A DNA stretch of 64,000 bases from Micromonospora sp. NBRC 110009. Lineage in GTDB: Bacteria > Actinomycetota > Actinomycetes > Mycobacteriales > Micromonosporaceae. This document shows positions 33,386-41,859 of the stretch, one piece after another. A program made the translations under genes and the position numbers. Every line of letters begins with the position of its first letter. Position 1 is the stretch's first letter. The notes under the pieces are model-generated. The model was not told the origin of the DNA and searched no databases. It worked only from the letters and a program-made list of their open reading frames with translations. The DNA is taken from NCBI RefSeq assembly GCF_030518795.1, contig NZ_CP130427.1, positions 1,302,001-1,366,000 on the forward strand, in the 5' to 3' direction.

Positions 33386-33451
33386 CAGCACATCATGCCC
33401 GAAGCGTCCGGCCCGGGTCGGAGGGTCGCCGCCACCCGCCGCCGGGAAGGC

Positions 33452-34597
33452 TCAGGACCGGGCCCGGCTCCACGCGGCGACGTGCACCTCCGCGCTGGAC
33501 TCCCAGGTGAACTCCTTGGCCCGGTCGAAGCCGGCCTTGGCCAGGGCGAGCCGGCGCTGCTCGTCGTCCAGCAGGGCGGCCAGATCGGTGGCGATCTGGT
33601 CCGGGTCCTCGCTGGTGTAGGCCACCGCGTCGCCGCCCACCTCGGGCAGGGAGAGCCGCGGCGTGGTCAGCACCGGCGCGGCGCACGCCATCGCCTCCAG
33701 GATCGGCAGGCCGAACCCCTCGCCGTAGGACGGGTAGGCGGCGACCAGGGCGCCACCGAGGAAGCCGGGCAGGTCGGCGTAGCGGAGGTAGCCCGGCCGG
33801 AGCAGCCGCAGGTGCGACGGGACCTCGGCCACCGCGCGGTCGATGTCGTCGTCGTGGCCCTGCCCGCCGGCGATCACCAGCGCGGGCGGGTTCTCCCGGT
33901 CGGCCACCGCGCGGGCCCAGCCCCGGATCAGGTTGGGCACGTTCTTGCGCGGCTCCTTGGCCCCGAGGAACGCGAGGTAGCTGCTGCTGCCCAGCCCGAG
34001 GCGGGCGCGCACGCGGGCCTTCTCCTCCTCGCTCGGGGCGTGGAAGGCGGCCTGGTCGACGCCGTGGTACGCGACGTCGATCCGGGTCGGGTCGGCGTCC
34101 AGCAGGCGGATCAGCTCGTCCCGGGTGGCCTTGCTCGGCACGATCACCCGGTCGGCCCGGCGCAGCGAGGTCTTGATCGCGCTGCGGAAGAACGTCCGGC
34201 GGGACTTGTCGTAGTGCTCCGGCTCGGTGAAGAAGGTCGCGTCGTGCACGGTGACCGTCACCGGGCAGCCGGCCCGCAGCGGGCAGGTGTAGAAGGGCGA
34301 GTGCAGCACCTCGGCACCCACCTGCTGGGCCAGCAGCGGCAGGCCGGTCTGCTCCCAGGCGAGCCGGGCCGGGCGGTGCGCGACCGCCGCCGGGGCGGGG
34401 ATCACCTCGGCCGCCGGCAGCATCCGGGTGTAGCGCTCCAGGTCGGTGCGGAGGCTCACCACGACCAGGTCCACGGCGGACCCGCAGACCCTGCCGAGGG
34501 CGCCGAGCAGGCCATCGACGTATCTACCGACGCCGCCACGGTCGGCGGGGACACTCGTGGCGTCGATGAGCACGCGGGGCGGGCGACCGGCGGTCAC
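33452..34597 (-). CDS. Family 4 glycosyltransferase
   Basis: A 381-residue GT-B glycosyltransferase of family GT4. The N-terminal acceptor-side loop is DATSVPADRGGVGRYVDGLL and the donor-side motifs are AFLGAKEPRKNVPNLIRGWA and the EX7E-type segment YPSYGEGFGLPILEAMACAA. It transfers a sugar, possibly mannose or rhamnose, from a nucleotide donor. It lies 66 bases upstream of manC in the same direction, so the guanylyltransferase may supply its GDP-mannose. GTG 34597 has AGGAG at a good distance. In mycobacteria a rhamnosyltransferase (WbbL) gene holds a comparable place, but sequence identity of role is not claimed. Confidence 0.88.
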   Translation of the reverse strand: MTAGRPPRVLIDATSVPADRGGVGRYVDGLLGALGRVCGSAVDLVVVSLRTDLERYTRMLPAAEVIPAPAAVAHRPARLAWEQTGLPLLAQQVGAEVLHSPFYTCPLRAGCPVTVTVHDATFFTEPEHYDKSRRTFFRSAIKTSLRRADRVIVPSKATRDELIRLLDADPTRIDVAYHGVDQAAFHAPSEEEKARVRARLGLGSSSYLAFLGAKEPRKNVPNLIRGWARAVADRENPPALVIAGGQGHDDDIDRAVAEVPSHLRLLRPGYLRYADLPGFLGGALVAAYPSYGEGFGLPILEAMACAAPVLTTPRLSLPEVGGDAVAYTSEDPDQIATDLAALLDDEQRRLALAKAGFDRAKEFTWESSAEVHVAAWSRARS

Positions 34598-34733
34598 GGG
34601 GCGACTCCTCAGGCAGGCGATCTGTGGGGAACAACACTGTCGGCAAGCCTACGCCGGGCGCGGGTCCCGGCGGTGACTGCGACCCGACGGTACGCCGACT
34701 TGTCCTTGTCATCGAGTACGGGTCACCGGCGCG

Positions 34734-34739
34734 TATCGT
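34734..34739 (+). promoter_or_regulatory. -10 box TATCGT of the TIGR03089 gene
   Basis: TATCGT ends eight bases before ATG 34748, again without a ribosome-binding site. The arrangement is identical to that before the small ORF upstream of tnpB. Confidence 0.45.
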
Positions 34740-34747
34740 TCGCGCCG

Positions 34748-35437
34748 ATGGCCGACAACATTGCCCGGGTCTTCGCCGACGCACTCGCGACCGACCCCAC
34801 CCGACCCATGCTGACGTGGTACGACGACGCCACCGGCGAGCGCACCGAGCTGTCCGGCGCGACCCTCACCAACTGGGTGGCCAAGACGGCGAACCTGCTC
34901 GTCGACGAGGTCGCCCTGGCCCCCGGCGACACCGCCGCCGTGCTGCTGCCCCCGCACTGGCAGACCGCCGCCGTGCTGCTCGGCTGCTGGTCGGCGAAGC
35001 TGACCGTGATCGACACGCCGGGCAACGTGGATGTGCTCTTCGCCGCCGCCGACCGGGTCGACCAGGCGGCGGCCTGGCCGGCCGGCGAGCGGTACGCGCT
35101 GGCGCTCGACCCGTTCGCCCTGCCGATGCGGCAGGTGCCGCCCGGCTACGCCGACTTCGTCTCGGCGGTACGCGGCCACGGCGACCACTTCACCCCGTAC
35201 CCGCAGGGGGGCGAGACGGACGCGGCGTCGCTGGCCCGTGCGGAGGCCCGCGCCGCGGAGCTCTGCCTCACCCCGGGCGACCGCCTCCTGGTCGACACGG
35301 CGCAGTATCCCGACCCGGTCGACTGGCTCCTGGCACCCCTCTCGGCCGGCACCACCCTCGTCCTCTGCGCCAACCTGGATCCCTCCCGCCTGGACCCCCG
35401 CACCGCCGCGGAAAAGGTCACCCGCACCCTGGCCTGA
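34748..35437 (+). CDS. TIGR03089 family protein
   Basis: A 229-residue protein of the TIGR03089 family, found in actinobacteria and corresponding to Rv3268 of the mycobacterial neighbourhood. It resembles the N-terminal part of adenylate-forming acyl-CoA synthetases (RPMLTWYDDATGERTELSGA; NLLVDEVALAPGDTAAVLLP; LLGCWSAKLTVID) but stops before the ATP-binding SGTTGxPK motif and the C-terminal lid, so it cannot be a normal ligase. Function is unknown. It is convergent with the acetoacetyl-CoA synthetase gene, with only seven bases between the two stops. Confidence 0.87.
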   Translation: MADNIARVFADALATDPTRPMLTWYDDATGERTELSGATLTNWVAKTANLLVDEVALAPGDTAAVLLPPHWQTAAVLLGCWSAKLTVIDTPGNVDVLFAAADRVDQAAAWPAGERYALALDPFALPMRQVPPGYADFVSAVRGHGDHFTPYPQGGETDAASLARAEARAAELCLTPGDRLLVDTAQYPDPVDWLLAPLSAGTTLVLCANLDPSRLDPRTAAEKVTRTLA

Positions 35438-35444
35438 CGGCGGG

Positions 35445-37433
35445 TCAGGCCGGGGCCGGGTCGGTGTCGGTGGCGCGGCGCTGGGCGAAGGCGGCGAAGG
35501 CGGTGAGGGACTCGGGGTTGGCGAGGGCACCCTTGGCGGCGGCGTTGTCGACCGGGGTGCCGGTGAGGATCTTCTTGACCGGGACCTCCAGCTTCTTGGC
35601 CGAGAGGGTGCGCGGGACGGCCCGGACCTGGTGGATCTCGTCGGGGACGTGGCGCGGCGAGAGTGCGGTGCGCAACTCCCGGCAGATCTTCTTCCGCAGC
35701 TCGTCGTCGAGTTCCAGGCCCTCGGCGAGCACCACGAAGAGCAACAGCTCCCCGGCGCCGCCCTGGTCGTCCTCCAGGTGCACCACGACCGAGTCGACGA
35801 CCTCGTCCAGCCCCTCCACCACGGAGTAGAACTCGGCGGTGCCGAGCCGGACGCCGCCCCGGTTCAGGGTGGCGTCGGAGCGGCCGGTGATCACGCAGCC
35901 GCCCCGCTCGTTGATCGTGATCCAGTCGCCGTGCCGCCAGACGCCCGGGTAGACCTCGAAGTACGCCTCCCGGTAGCGGGCGCCCTCCGGGTCGTTCCAG
36001 AAGCCCACCGGCATGCTCGGCATCGGCTCGGTGATCACCAGCTCGCCCAGCTCCCCGATGACCGGGGTGCCGTCGCCGGAGCGGGCCTCCACCTTGGCGC
36101 CGAGCGCCCGGCAGGTGATCTCACCGGCGTGCACGGGCAGCAGCGGCACCCCGCCGACGAAGCCGGTGCAGACGTCGGTGCCGCCGGAGAGCGACTGGAG
36201 CTGGAGGCGGTCGCCGACGTTCTCGTACACCCAGGTGAAGCCCTCGGCGGGCAGCGGAGCGCCGGTCGAGCCGACCCCGCGTAGCGCGGCGAGGTCGGCG
36301 ATCGCCTTCGGAACCAGGCCGGACTTGCGGGAGGCCAGCAGGAACGGCGCCGAGGTGCCGAAGTAGGTGGTGCCGGTCTCCGCGGCCAGCCGCCAGAGCG
36401 CACCCAGGTCCGGGTGGCCCGGGTTGCCGTCGAAGAGCACGATCGACGCGCCCACCGCCGGCCCGGAGACCAGGAAGTTCCACATCATCCAGCCGGTGGT
36501 GGTGAACCAGAAGAACCGGTCCGCCGGGCCCAGGTCGTGGTGCAGGGCCAGCATCTTGAGGTGCTCCAGCAGGATGCCCCCGTGGCCGTGCACGATCGGC
36601 TTCGGCAGGCCGGTGGTGCCGGAGGAGTAGAGCACGTAGAGCGGGTGGTCGAACTCCACCGGGGTGAAGGTCAACGGCTCGTCGGTCGCCGCCGCCAGCT
36701 CCGCCCAGGAGATGGCGCCCTCGGGCGGGGCGCCGGCCGGGTCGAGGTACGCGATGCCGACGGTGTGCTCCACCGACGGCAGGGCGGCCCGGATGGCGGC
36801 CACCTCGCCCCGCCGGTCGACGGGCTTGTCGCCGTACCGGTAGCCGTCGACGGCGACCAGGACCTTCGGCTCGATCTGCTGCCAGCGGTCGGTGACGCTG
36901 CGGGTGCCGAACTCGGGGGCGCAGGAGGAGAAGATCGCGCCGAGGCTGCTGGTGGCCAGCAGCAGCACGAAGGTCTCCGGGATGTTCGGGGCGTACGCGG
37001 CCACCCGATCGCCCCGGCCGACGCCGAGCCGGCGCAGCCCGGCCGCCACCCGGCGGACCTGCTCCCGCAGCTCGGCCGCGGTCAGCGTCTCGGGCGGGCG
37101 GGTCTGCCCGTGCGCGATCACCACCGGGTCGTCGTCGCCCCGGCCGGGCATCCGCAGCACGTTCTCCGCGTAGTTGAGCGTCGCGCCGGGGAACCACCGG
37201 GCACCCGGCATGGCCCGGCCGGTGAGGGTGGCGGTCGGCGGGGTGTGCGCGACGACCTCGAAGTAGTCCCAGATCGACCGCCAGAAGGCGTCGAGGTCGG
37301 TGACCGACCAGCGCCACAGCGCGTCGTAGTCGGCGAACTCCAGCCCCCGGTGCTCGGCCAGCCAGCGCAGGTAGTCGCCGATCCGGGACCGCTCACGTAC
37401 GTCGGCCGGCGGCGCCCACAGCACGTCACCCAC
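35445..37433 (-). CDS. Acetoacetyl-CoA synthetase
   Basis: A 662-residue adenylate-forming enzyme activating acetoacetate to acetoacetyl-CoA with ATP. The P-loop motif YSSGTTGLPKPIVHGHGG lies near residue 268, the substrate-pocket segment WFTTTGWMMWNFLVSG follows, and the A8 hinge GRSDATLNRGGVRLGTAEFY precedes the C-terminal lid with its catalytic lysine (SAKKLEVPVKK). The start MGDVLWAPPADVRERSRI and full length match acetoacetate-CoA ligase rather than acetyl-CoA synthetase. GTG 37433 is preceded by GGTGGAG. Confidence 0.92.
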   Translation of the reverse strand: MGDVLWAPPADVRERSRIGDYLRWLAEHRGLEFADYDALWRWSVTDLDAFWRSIWDYFEVVAHTPPTATLTGRAMPGARWFPGATLNYAENVLRMPGRGDDDPVVIAHGQTRPPETLTAAELREQVRRVAAGLRRLGVGRGDRVAAYAPNIPETFVLLLATSSLGAIFSSCAPEFGTRSVTDRWQQIEPKVLVAVDGYRYGDKPVDRRGEVAAIRAALPSVEHTVGIAYLDPAGAPPEGAISWAELAAATDEPLTFTPVEFDHPLYVLYSSGTTGLPKPIVHGHGGILLEHLKMLALHHDLGPADRFFWFTTTGWMMWNFLVSGPAVGASIVLFDGNPGHPDLGALWRLAAETGTTYFGTSAPFLLASRKSGLVPKAIADLAALRGVGSTGAPLPAEGFTWVYENVGDRLQLQSLSGGTDVCTGFVGGVPLLPVHAGEITCRALGAKVEARSGDGTPVIGELGELVITEPMPSMPVGFWNDPEGARYREAYFEVYPGVWRHGDWITINERGGCVITGRSDATLNRGGVRLGTAEFYSVVEGLDEVVDSVVVHLEDDQGGAGELLLFVVLAEGLELDDELRKKICRELRTALSPRHVPDEIHQVRAVPRTLSAKKLEVPVKKILTGTPVDNAAAKGALANPESLTAFAAFAQRRATDTDPAPA

Positions 37434-37580
37434 TGCTCCACCCTCCCTGAGGCCCGGTCACGACACTGTGCATGGGCCGTGCCGCCATCTTGCCCTACCT
37501 CGCCAGGCCATTGTCCGCACCGGGTGCCGCCGAGGGGGCGTGCCCCGCCCACACCCCGCACCCCCACAAGATGTGGATCC

Positions 37581-37609
37581 GGTGCAAGGAAGGGCCCCCT
37601 CCTTGCACC
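37581..37609. terminator. Hairpin terminator after the thioesterase gene
   Basis: GGTGCAAGGA and TCCTTGCACC form a perfect 10-bp stem around a GC-rich loop. It begins directly after the thioesterase stop. Sequences of the AAGGAAGGGCCCCCTCCTT type are, from memory, recurrent intergenic elements in Micromonospora; that recollection should be checked. Confidence 0.65.
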
Positions 37610-38128
37610 TCAGCCGGCGCGGTGCGCCTGGATGGCCCGGCGCCGGGCCAGGCGGTGGGCGCGGCGGATCTCCGCCTCCCGGTAGCGCCGCTCGTCCTCC
37701 ACGGTCTCCGGCAGCACCGGCCGCACCGGGCGGGGCGCACCGCCCACGTCCACCCCCACGAAGACCAGGTACGCGGTGGCCACCCGGACCGGCTCGTCCT
37801 CGGCCGAGTCCCAGCGCTCGGCGACCACCTTCACCCCGACCTCCATCGAGGTGTGTCCGGTCCAGTTGACCTGGGCGTGCGCGTGCACCAGGTCGCCCAC
37901 CCGGACCGGCTCGGAGAAGACGATCTCGTCGATCGACGCGGTGACCGCGGTGCCCCCGCTGTGCCGGGCGGCGGCCGCCCCGGCGACGTCATCGACGAAC
38001 TTCATCAGTACCCCACCGTGCACGGTCCCGTACAGATTGACATCGACGGCAGTCATGATCCGGCTCAGGGAGACCCGGGAGTACGAGGTCGGCTTGCCCA
38101 CCGGCCCGGTGGAGGGGTGATCTGTCAT
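37610..38128 (-). CDS. Acyl-CoA thioesterase (hotdog fold)
   Basis: A 172-residue single-hotdog thioesterase of the YciA/BACH type, hydrolysing acyl-CoA to free acid and CoA. The family core is seen in DVNLYGTVHGGVLMKFVDDV, with the catalytic-region aspartate, then AAAARHSGGTAVTASIDEIV and GDLVHAHAQVNWTGHTSMEV. The C-terminal arm is basic and helical. ATG 38128 follows TACCGT by seven bases and lacks a ribosome-binding site; its -10 box overlaps that of the divergent membrane protein gene. Confidence 0.9.
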   Translation of the reverse strand: MTDHPSTGPVGKPTSYSRVSLSRIMTAVDVNLYGTVHGGVLMKFVDDVAGAAAARHSGGTAVTASIDEIVFSEPVRVGDLVHAHAQVNWTGHTSMEVGVKVVAERWDSAEDEPVRVATAYLVFVGVDVGGAPRPVRPVLPETVEDERRYREAEIRRAHRLARRRAIQAHRAG

Positions 38129-38135
38129 GCCGAAA

Positions 38136-38145
38136 ACGGTACGGT
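38136..38145. promoter_or_regulatory. Divergent promoter with overlapping -10 boxes
   Basis: ACGGTACGGT contains TACGGT for the rightward gene (38140-38145, six bases before ATG 38152) and, on the other strand, TACCGT for the leftward thioesterase gene (38141-38136, seven bases before ATG 38128). The two hexamers share the central TA. Both transcripts would be leaderless and begin about 24 bases apart. Confidence 0.55.
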
Positions 38146-38151
38146 GCGCGG

Positions 38152-38811
38152 ATGCGACATCTCTGGAGCTTCCTCGCCGGGTTGGTGGTGGCGCCCGTCA
38201 CCTGGGTGCTCGTCACTCTCGGTCAGGACGGATCTGGACGCACCATCCACCGCTGGGTGGAACTCGGTACGTACAGCACGCCCAACCTGATCGAGCCGGC
38301 CGTCTACCTCGGCGTCGCCGGCGTCCTGCTCGGCCTGCTCGCCACGCTACGCCTCTCGCCGTTCGGCCCGCTGGTGGCCGGACTGCTGCTGGTCGTCCCG
38401 TACATCGGGATGTTCGTCGCGCCGTTCACCGTCCGTGACCAGGTCCCCGAGGGCTGGAAGCTGCTCGGGGACCCCCTGCCGCTGCGCCAGCCGCTGGAGA
38501 ACGGCACGCTGTTCCTGATCGGCGTGCTGCTCCTGATGGCCGTGTTCAGCGTCGGGCGCTGGCGACGGCCCGGACAGCCGGCGGCCGAGGCAGAGCTGAC
38601 CCCGGCCGACAAGCCGATCGAACCCAACCCCTCGCTCGGCGACTGGCCCCCGGCCGACGCCAGCAAGGACCGGGACACCGCCTCGGTCACCCTGGGCTAT
38701 CCCGATCCGACCCCCACCGAACCCCTGCCCCGCCGCACCGGCGGCGAGTCGCCGTGGTCCGCGCCCCCGCGCGCGACCAACCGACCGGAGGGCACGACCG
38801 AGATCCGCTGA
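38152..38811 (+). CDS. Membrane protein with disordered C-terminal tail
   Basis: A 219-residue protein with four predicted membrane helices in the first 140 residues (LWSFLAGLVVAPVTWVLVTL; AVYLGVAGVLLGLLATLRL; PLVAGLLLVVPYIGMFVAPF; LFLIGVLLLMAVFSVG), followed by a charged, proline-rich tail of about 80 residues. No domain is recognised. It starts directly at the predicted transcription start and ends before a hairpin with a GAAA loop. Found beside acyl-CoA genes, but nothing ties it to them functionally. Confidence 0.75.
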   Translation: MRHLWSFLAGLVVAPVTWVLVTLGQDGSGRTIHRWVELGTYSTPNLIEPAVYLGVAGVLLGLLATLRLSPFGPLVAGLLLVVPYIGMFVAPFTVRDQVPEGWKLLGDPLPLRQPLENGTLFLIGVLLLMAVFSVGRWRRPGQPAAEAELTPADKPIEPNPSLGDWPPADASKDRDTASVTLGYPDPTPTEPLPRRTGGESPWSAPPRATNRPEGTTEIR

Positions 38812-38818
38812 CCGCCGT

Positions 38819-38844
38819 GGGCGGGCCGGGAAACCGGCCCGCCC
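38819..38844. terminator. Bidirectional hairpin with GAAA tetraloop
   Basis: A perfect 11-bp stem (GGGCGGGCCGG / CCGGCCCGCCC) closed by GAAA lies between the convergent membrane protein and acyl-CoA dehydrogenase genes. Confidence 0.75.
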
Positions 38845-38859
38845 GCCCGACCGGCCGGG

Positions 38860-40023
38860 TCAGCCCTTGAGCAGCTGGCGGGCCATGACGATGCGCTGCA
38901 CCTGGTTGGTGCCCTCGTAGATCTGGGTGATCTTGGCGTCCCGCATCATCCGCTCGACCGGGTAGTCGCGGGTGTAGCCGTAGCCGCCCAGGAGCTGCAC
39001 CGCGTCGGTGGTGATCTCCATGGCGGCGTCCGAGGCGAAGCACTTCGCGGCGGCGCCGAAGTAGGTCAGGTCGGCGTCGCCCCGCTCGGACTTGCCGGCG
39101 GCGGCGTAGGTGAGCTGGCGGGCCGCCTCGAGCTTCATGCCCATGTCGGCCAGCATGAACTGGATGCCCTGGAAGTCGGCGACCGGCTTGCCGAACTGCT
39201 TGCGCTCCTGGATGTAGCCCTTGGCGTAGTCCAGCGCGCCCTGGGCGATGCCGACCGCCTGGGCGGCGATGGTCACCCGGGTGTGGTCGAGGGTCCGCAT
39301 CGCGGTGGCGAAGCCGGTGCCCTCGGCGCCGATCATGCGGTCCGCCGGGATCCGCACGTTGTCGAAGTAGACCTCGCGGGTGGGCGAGCCCTTGATGCCG
39401 AGCTTCTTCTCGGGCGCGCCGAAGCTGACCCCGGCGTCGGACTTCTCCACCACGAAGGCCGAGATGCCCTTGGAGCGGGCTGTGGGATCGGTCACAGCGA
39501 AGACGGTGTAGTACTCGGAGACGCCCGCGTTGGTGATCCACCGCTTCACGCCGTTGAGCACCCAGTGGTCGCCGTCCCGGACCGCCTTGGTGGTCATCGA
39601 GGCGGCGTCGCTGCCCGCCTCCGGCTCGGAGAGGCAGTACGAGAACATCGCGTCGCCCGCGGCGACCGGGGTCAGGTACTTCCGGTTCAGCTCCTCGGAA
39701 CCGGCCAGCAGCAGCGGCATCGTGCCCAGCTTGTTCACCGCCGGGATCAGCGAGGACGAGGCGCAGGCCCGCGCCACCTCCTCGATCACGATGGCCGTGG
39801 CGAGCGCGTCCGCGCCGGCGCCGCCGTACTCGACGGGGATGTGCGGGGCGTGGAAGTCGGCCGCGCGGAGCGCGTCGTAGGACGCCTTCGGGAACTCACC
39901 CGTCTCGTCCGCCTCGGCGGCGTGCGGAGCCACCTTCGCCGCACAGACCTCACGGACCGCCTCCCGGATCGCCTCGTGCTCCTCGGGCAACCGGTAAACG
40001 TCGAACGACTGCTCTGCGGGCAT
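38860..40023 (-). CDS. Acyl-CoA dehydrogenase
   Basis: A 387-residue FAD enzyme introducing the alpha-beta double bond in an acyl-CoA and passing electrons to electron-transfer flavoprotein. Signatures are CLSEPEAGSDAASMTTKAVR and the C-terminal QLLGGYGYTRDYPVERMMRD followed by IYEGTNQVQRIVMARQLL, in which E (of YEG) is the catalytic base in short- and medium-chain enzymes. Length and motifs match butyryl/short-chain types. A GGGGAGGGG ribosome-binding site precedes ATG 40023. Together with the thioesterase and acetoacetyl-CoA synthetase it makes this a short-chain acyl-CoA metabolism area. Confidence 0.93.
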   Translation of the reverse strand: MPAEQSFDVYRLPEEHEAIREAVREVCAAKVAPHAAEADETGEFPKASYDALRAADFHAPHIPVEYGGAGADALATAIVIEEVARACASSSLIPAVNKLGTMPLLLAGSEELNRKYLTPVAAGDAMFSYCLSEPEAGSDAASMTTKAVRDGDHWVLNGVKRWITNAGVSEYYTVFAVTDPTARSKGISAFVVEKSDAGVSFGAPEKKLGIKGSPTREVYFDNVRIPADRMIGAEGTGFATAMRTLDHTRVTIAAQAVGIAQGALDYAKGYIQERKQFGKPVADFQGIQFMLADMGMKLEAARQLTYAAAGKSERGDADLTYFGAAAKCFASDAAMEITTDAVQLLGGYGYTRDYPVERMMRDAKITQIYEGTNQVQRIVMARQLLKG

Positions 40024-40271
40024 GTCGGCCCCTCCCCTTCACCGCTAAGATGCGCAATCTGTGACGCCCGGAGGCCGCCGACTCACGCAAACTGAAGGAT
40101 AGCCACCAGGTTCAGCCGGACCTTACCGGCGGGTAGTCTCACGCATGGCCGGCGTCGACCCGGCACAACTACCCTCACACGTAGACGACAGGTTCCCTCG
40201 GTGCCCCGGCCACGGCGCCCAGCCGATTGCGACGCAACGAAGCGCCGCCAGTGCGAGCGGAGAAGACAGGC

Positions 40272-41699
40272 GTGACGATCCCGTACCCGAACACCCAGCC
40301 GGTGCCCGCCATCGCGGCAGTGACCCCGCCCTCCGGCGCGGCCCGGCCCCGGGTGACCTTCCTCGGCACCGGCTACCTCGGCGCGACGTACGCCATCTGC
40401 TACGCCGAGCTCGGCTACGAGGTGCTCGGCTACGACGTCGACGCCGACAAGATCGCCAAGCTGAACGCCGGCGAGGTGCCGATCCACGAGCCCGGCCTGG
40501 ACGAGCTGCTCCGGCGCAACCTGGCCGCCGGCCGGCTGCGGTTCAGCACCGACATCCAGGAGACCGCCGACTTCGGCGACGTCCACTTCATCTGCGTGGG
40601 CACTCCCCAGCGGGCCGACGGCATGGGCGCCGACCTGTCGTACGTCGAGGCGTCGGTGACCAGCCTGGCCCAGCACCTGACCCGCAAGGCGCTGATCGTC
40701 GGCAAGTCGACCGTGCCGGTCGGCACCGCCGAGTGGGTGGAGCAGCTGGTCGGCAAGCACAGCCCGGCGGACCTGGGCGTCGAGGTGGCGTGGAGCCCCG
40801 AGTTCCTCCAGGAGGGCTTCGCCGTCGACGACGTGCTGCGGCCCAACCGGATCGTGGTCGGCGTCAAGAGCGAGTGGGCCAACGGCATGCTCTACGCCGC
40901 CCACAAGGGGGTCTTCGACCTGGCCGCCACCGAGGACCGCGAGGTGCCGCTGGTGGTCACCGACTTCGCGACCGCCGAGCTGGTCAAGGTCGCCGCGAAC
41001 GCCTTCCTGGCCACGAAGATCTCCTTCATCAACGCGATGGCCGAGGTCTGCGAGGCGGCCGGCGGCGACGTCACCCAGCTGGCCCGCTCCATCGGGTACG
41101 ACCCCCGGATCGGCAACCGCTTCCTCCAGGCCGGCCTGGGCTTCGGCGGCGCCTGCCTGCCCAAGGACATCCGGGCGTTCCAGGCCCGGGCCCAGGAGCT
41201 CGGCGCCGGCGAGGCGCTGCGCTTCCTGCACGAGGTCGACCTGATCAACCTGCGCCGGCGCACCCGGGTGGTGCAGCTCGCCGCCGACCTGCTCGGCCGC
41301 CGCTCCGGCCCGGCCGGGCCGGACCTCTCCGGCACCCGGATCGCGGTGCTCGGCGCGACCTTCAAGCCGAACACCGACGACGTCCGGGACGCCCCGGCGC
41401 TGGCGGTCGCCGCGCTGCTCGGCAAGGCCGGCGCCGACGTGCACGTCTTCGACCCGCAGGGCACGGAGAACGCCCGCCGGGCGGTGCCCGAGCTGACGTA
41501 CGAGGCGAGCATGGTCGACGCCGTCCGCGACGCCGACCTGGTCTGCGTGCTCACCGAGTGGGCCGAGTTCCGCAACGCCGACCCGGTCGCCCTGGGCGAG
41601 CTGGTCAACGGCCGCAAGGTGGTCGACGGCCGCAACTGCCTCGACGCCACACTGTGGACCCAGGCCGGTTGGGAGTACCGCGGCCTCGGCCGCCCCTGA
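40272..41699 (+). CDS. UDP-glucose 6-dehydrogenase
   Basis: A 475-residue UDP-glucose/GDP-mannose dehydrogenase family enzyme, oxidising UDP-glucose to UDP-glucuronate in two NAD-dependent steps. The N-terminal Rossmann motif is TFLGTGYLGATYAICYAELG near residue 29; catalytic-domain residues are K239 in ELVKVAANAF and the thiohemiacetal cysteine C296 in GFGGACLPKD. The C-terminal domain has LGATFKPNTDDVRDAPAL. A 26-residue proline-rich leader precedes the usual start. GTG 40272 is preferred to the upstream ATG 40227 by position. UDP-glucose is the likeliest substrate. Confidence 0.9.
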   Translation: MTIPYPNTQPVPAIAAVTPPSGAARPRVTFLGTGYLGATYAICYAELGYEVLGYDVDADKIAKLNAGEVPIHEPGLDELLRRNLAAGRLRFSTDIQETADFGDVHFICVGTPQRADGMGADLSYVEASVTSLAQHLTRKALIVGKSTVPVGTAEWVEQLVGKHSPADLGVEVAWSPEFLQEGFAVDDVLRPNRIVVGVKSEWANGMLYAAHKGVFDLAATEDREVPLVVTDFATAELVKVAANAFLATKISFINAMAEVCEAAGGDVTQLARSIGYDPRIGNRFLQAGLGFGGACLPKDIRAFQARAQELGAGEALRFLHEVDLINLRRRTRVVQLAADLLGRRSGPAGPDLSGTRIAVLGATFKPNTDDVRDAPALAVAALLGKAGADVHVFDPQGTENARRAVPELTYEASMVDAVRDADLVCVLTEWAEFRNADPVALGELVNGRKVVDGRNCLDATLWTQAGWEYRGLGRP

Positions 41700-41716
41700 G
41701 CCGCACCGACTGTCGG

Positions 41717-41757
41717 CCGGCCGGCCGTGGCGAGCGCCACGGCCGGCCGGTTCTTTT
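41717..41757 (+). terminator. Intrinsic terminator after the UDP-glucose dehydrogenase gene
   Basis: A perfect 16-bp stem (CCGGCCGGCCGTGGCG / CGCCACGGCCGGCCGG) with a two-base gap is followed by TTCTTTTT, one of the few hairpins here with a real T-tract. Confidence 0.9.
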
Positions 41758-41859
41758 TGTTGTCCGGAACGCGCCGGCAACGGTCGAAATCCGCGCCCGG
41801 CCAAGGCATGCTGCGACAGTGGGGGTCCACACCAGGGGCCGGCCGGACGGAGGGACGTC

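Noticed and set aside
34598..34747. Possible riboswitch or small RNA between the glycosyltransferase and TIGR03089 genes
   Set aside because: Only promoter-like elements are seen; no conserved riboswitch core or strong structure could be identified by eye.
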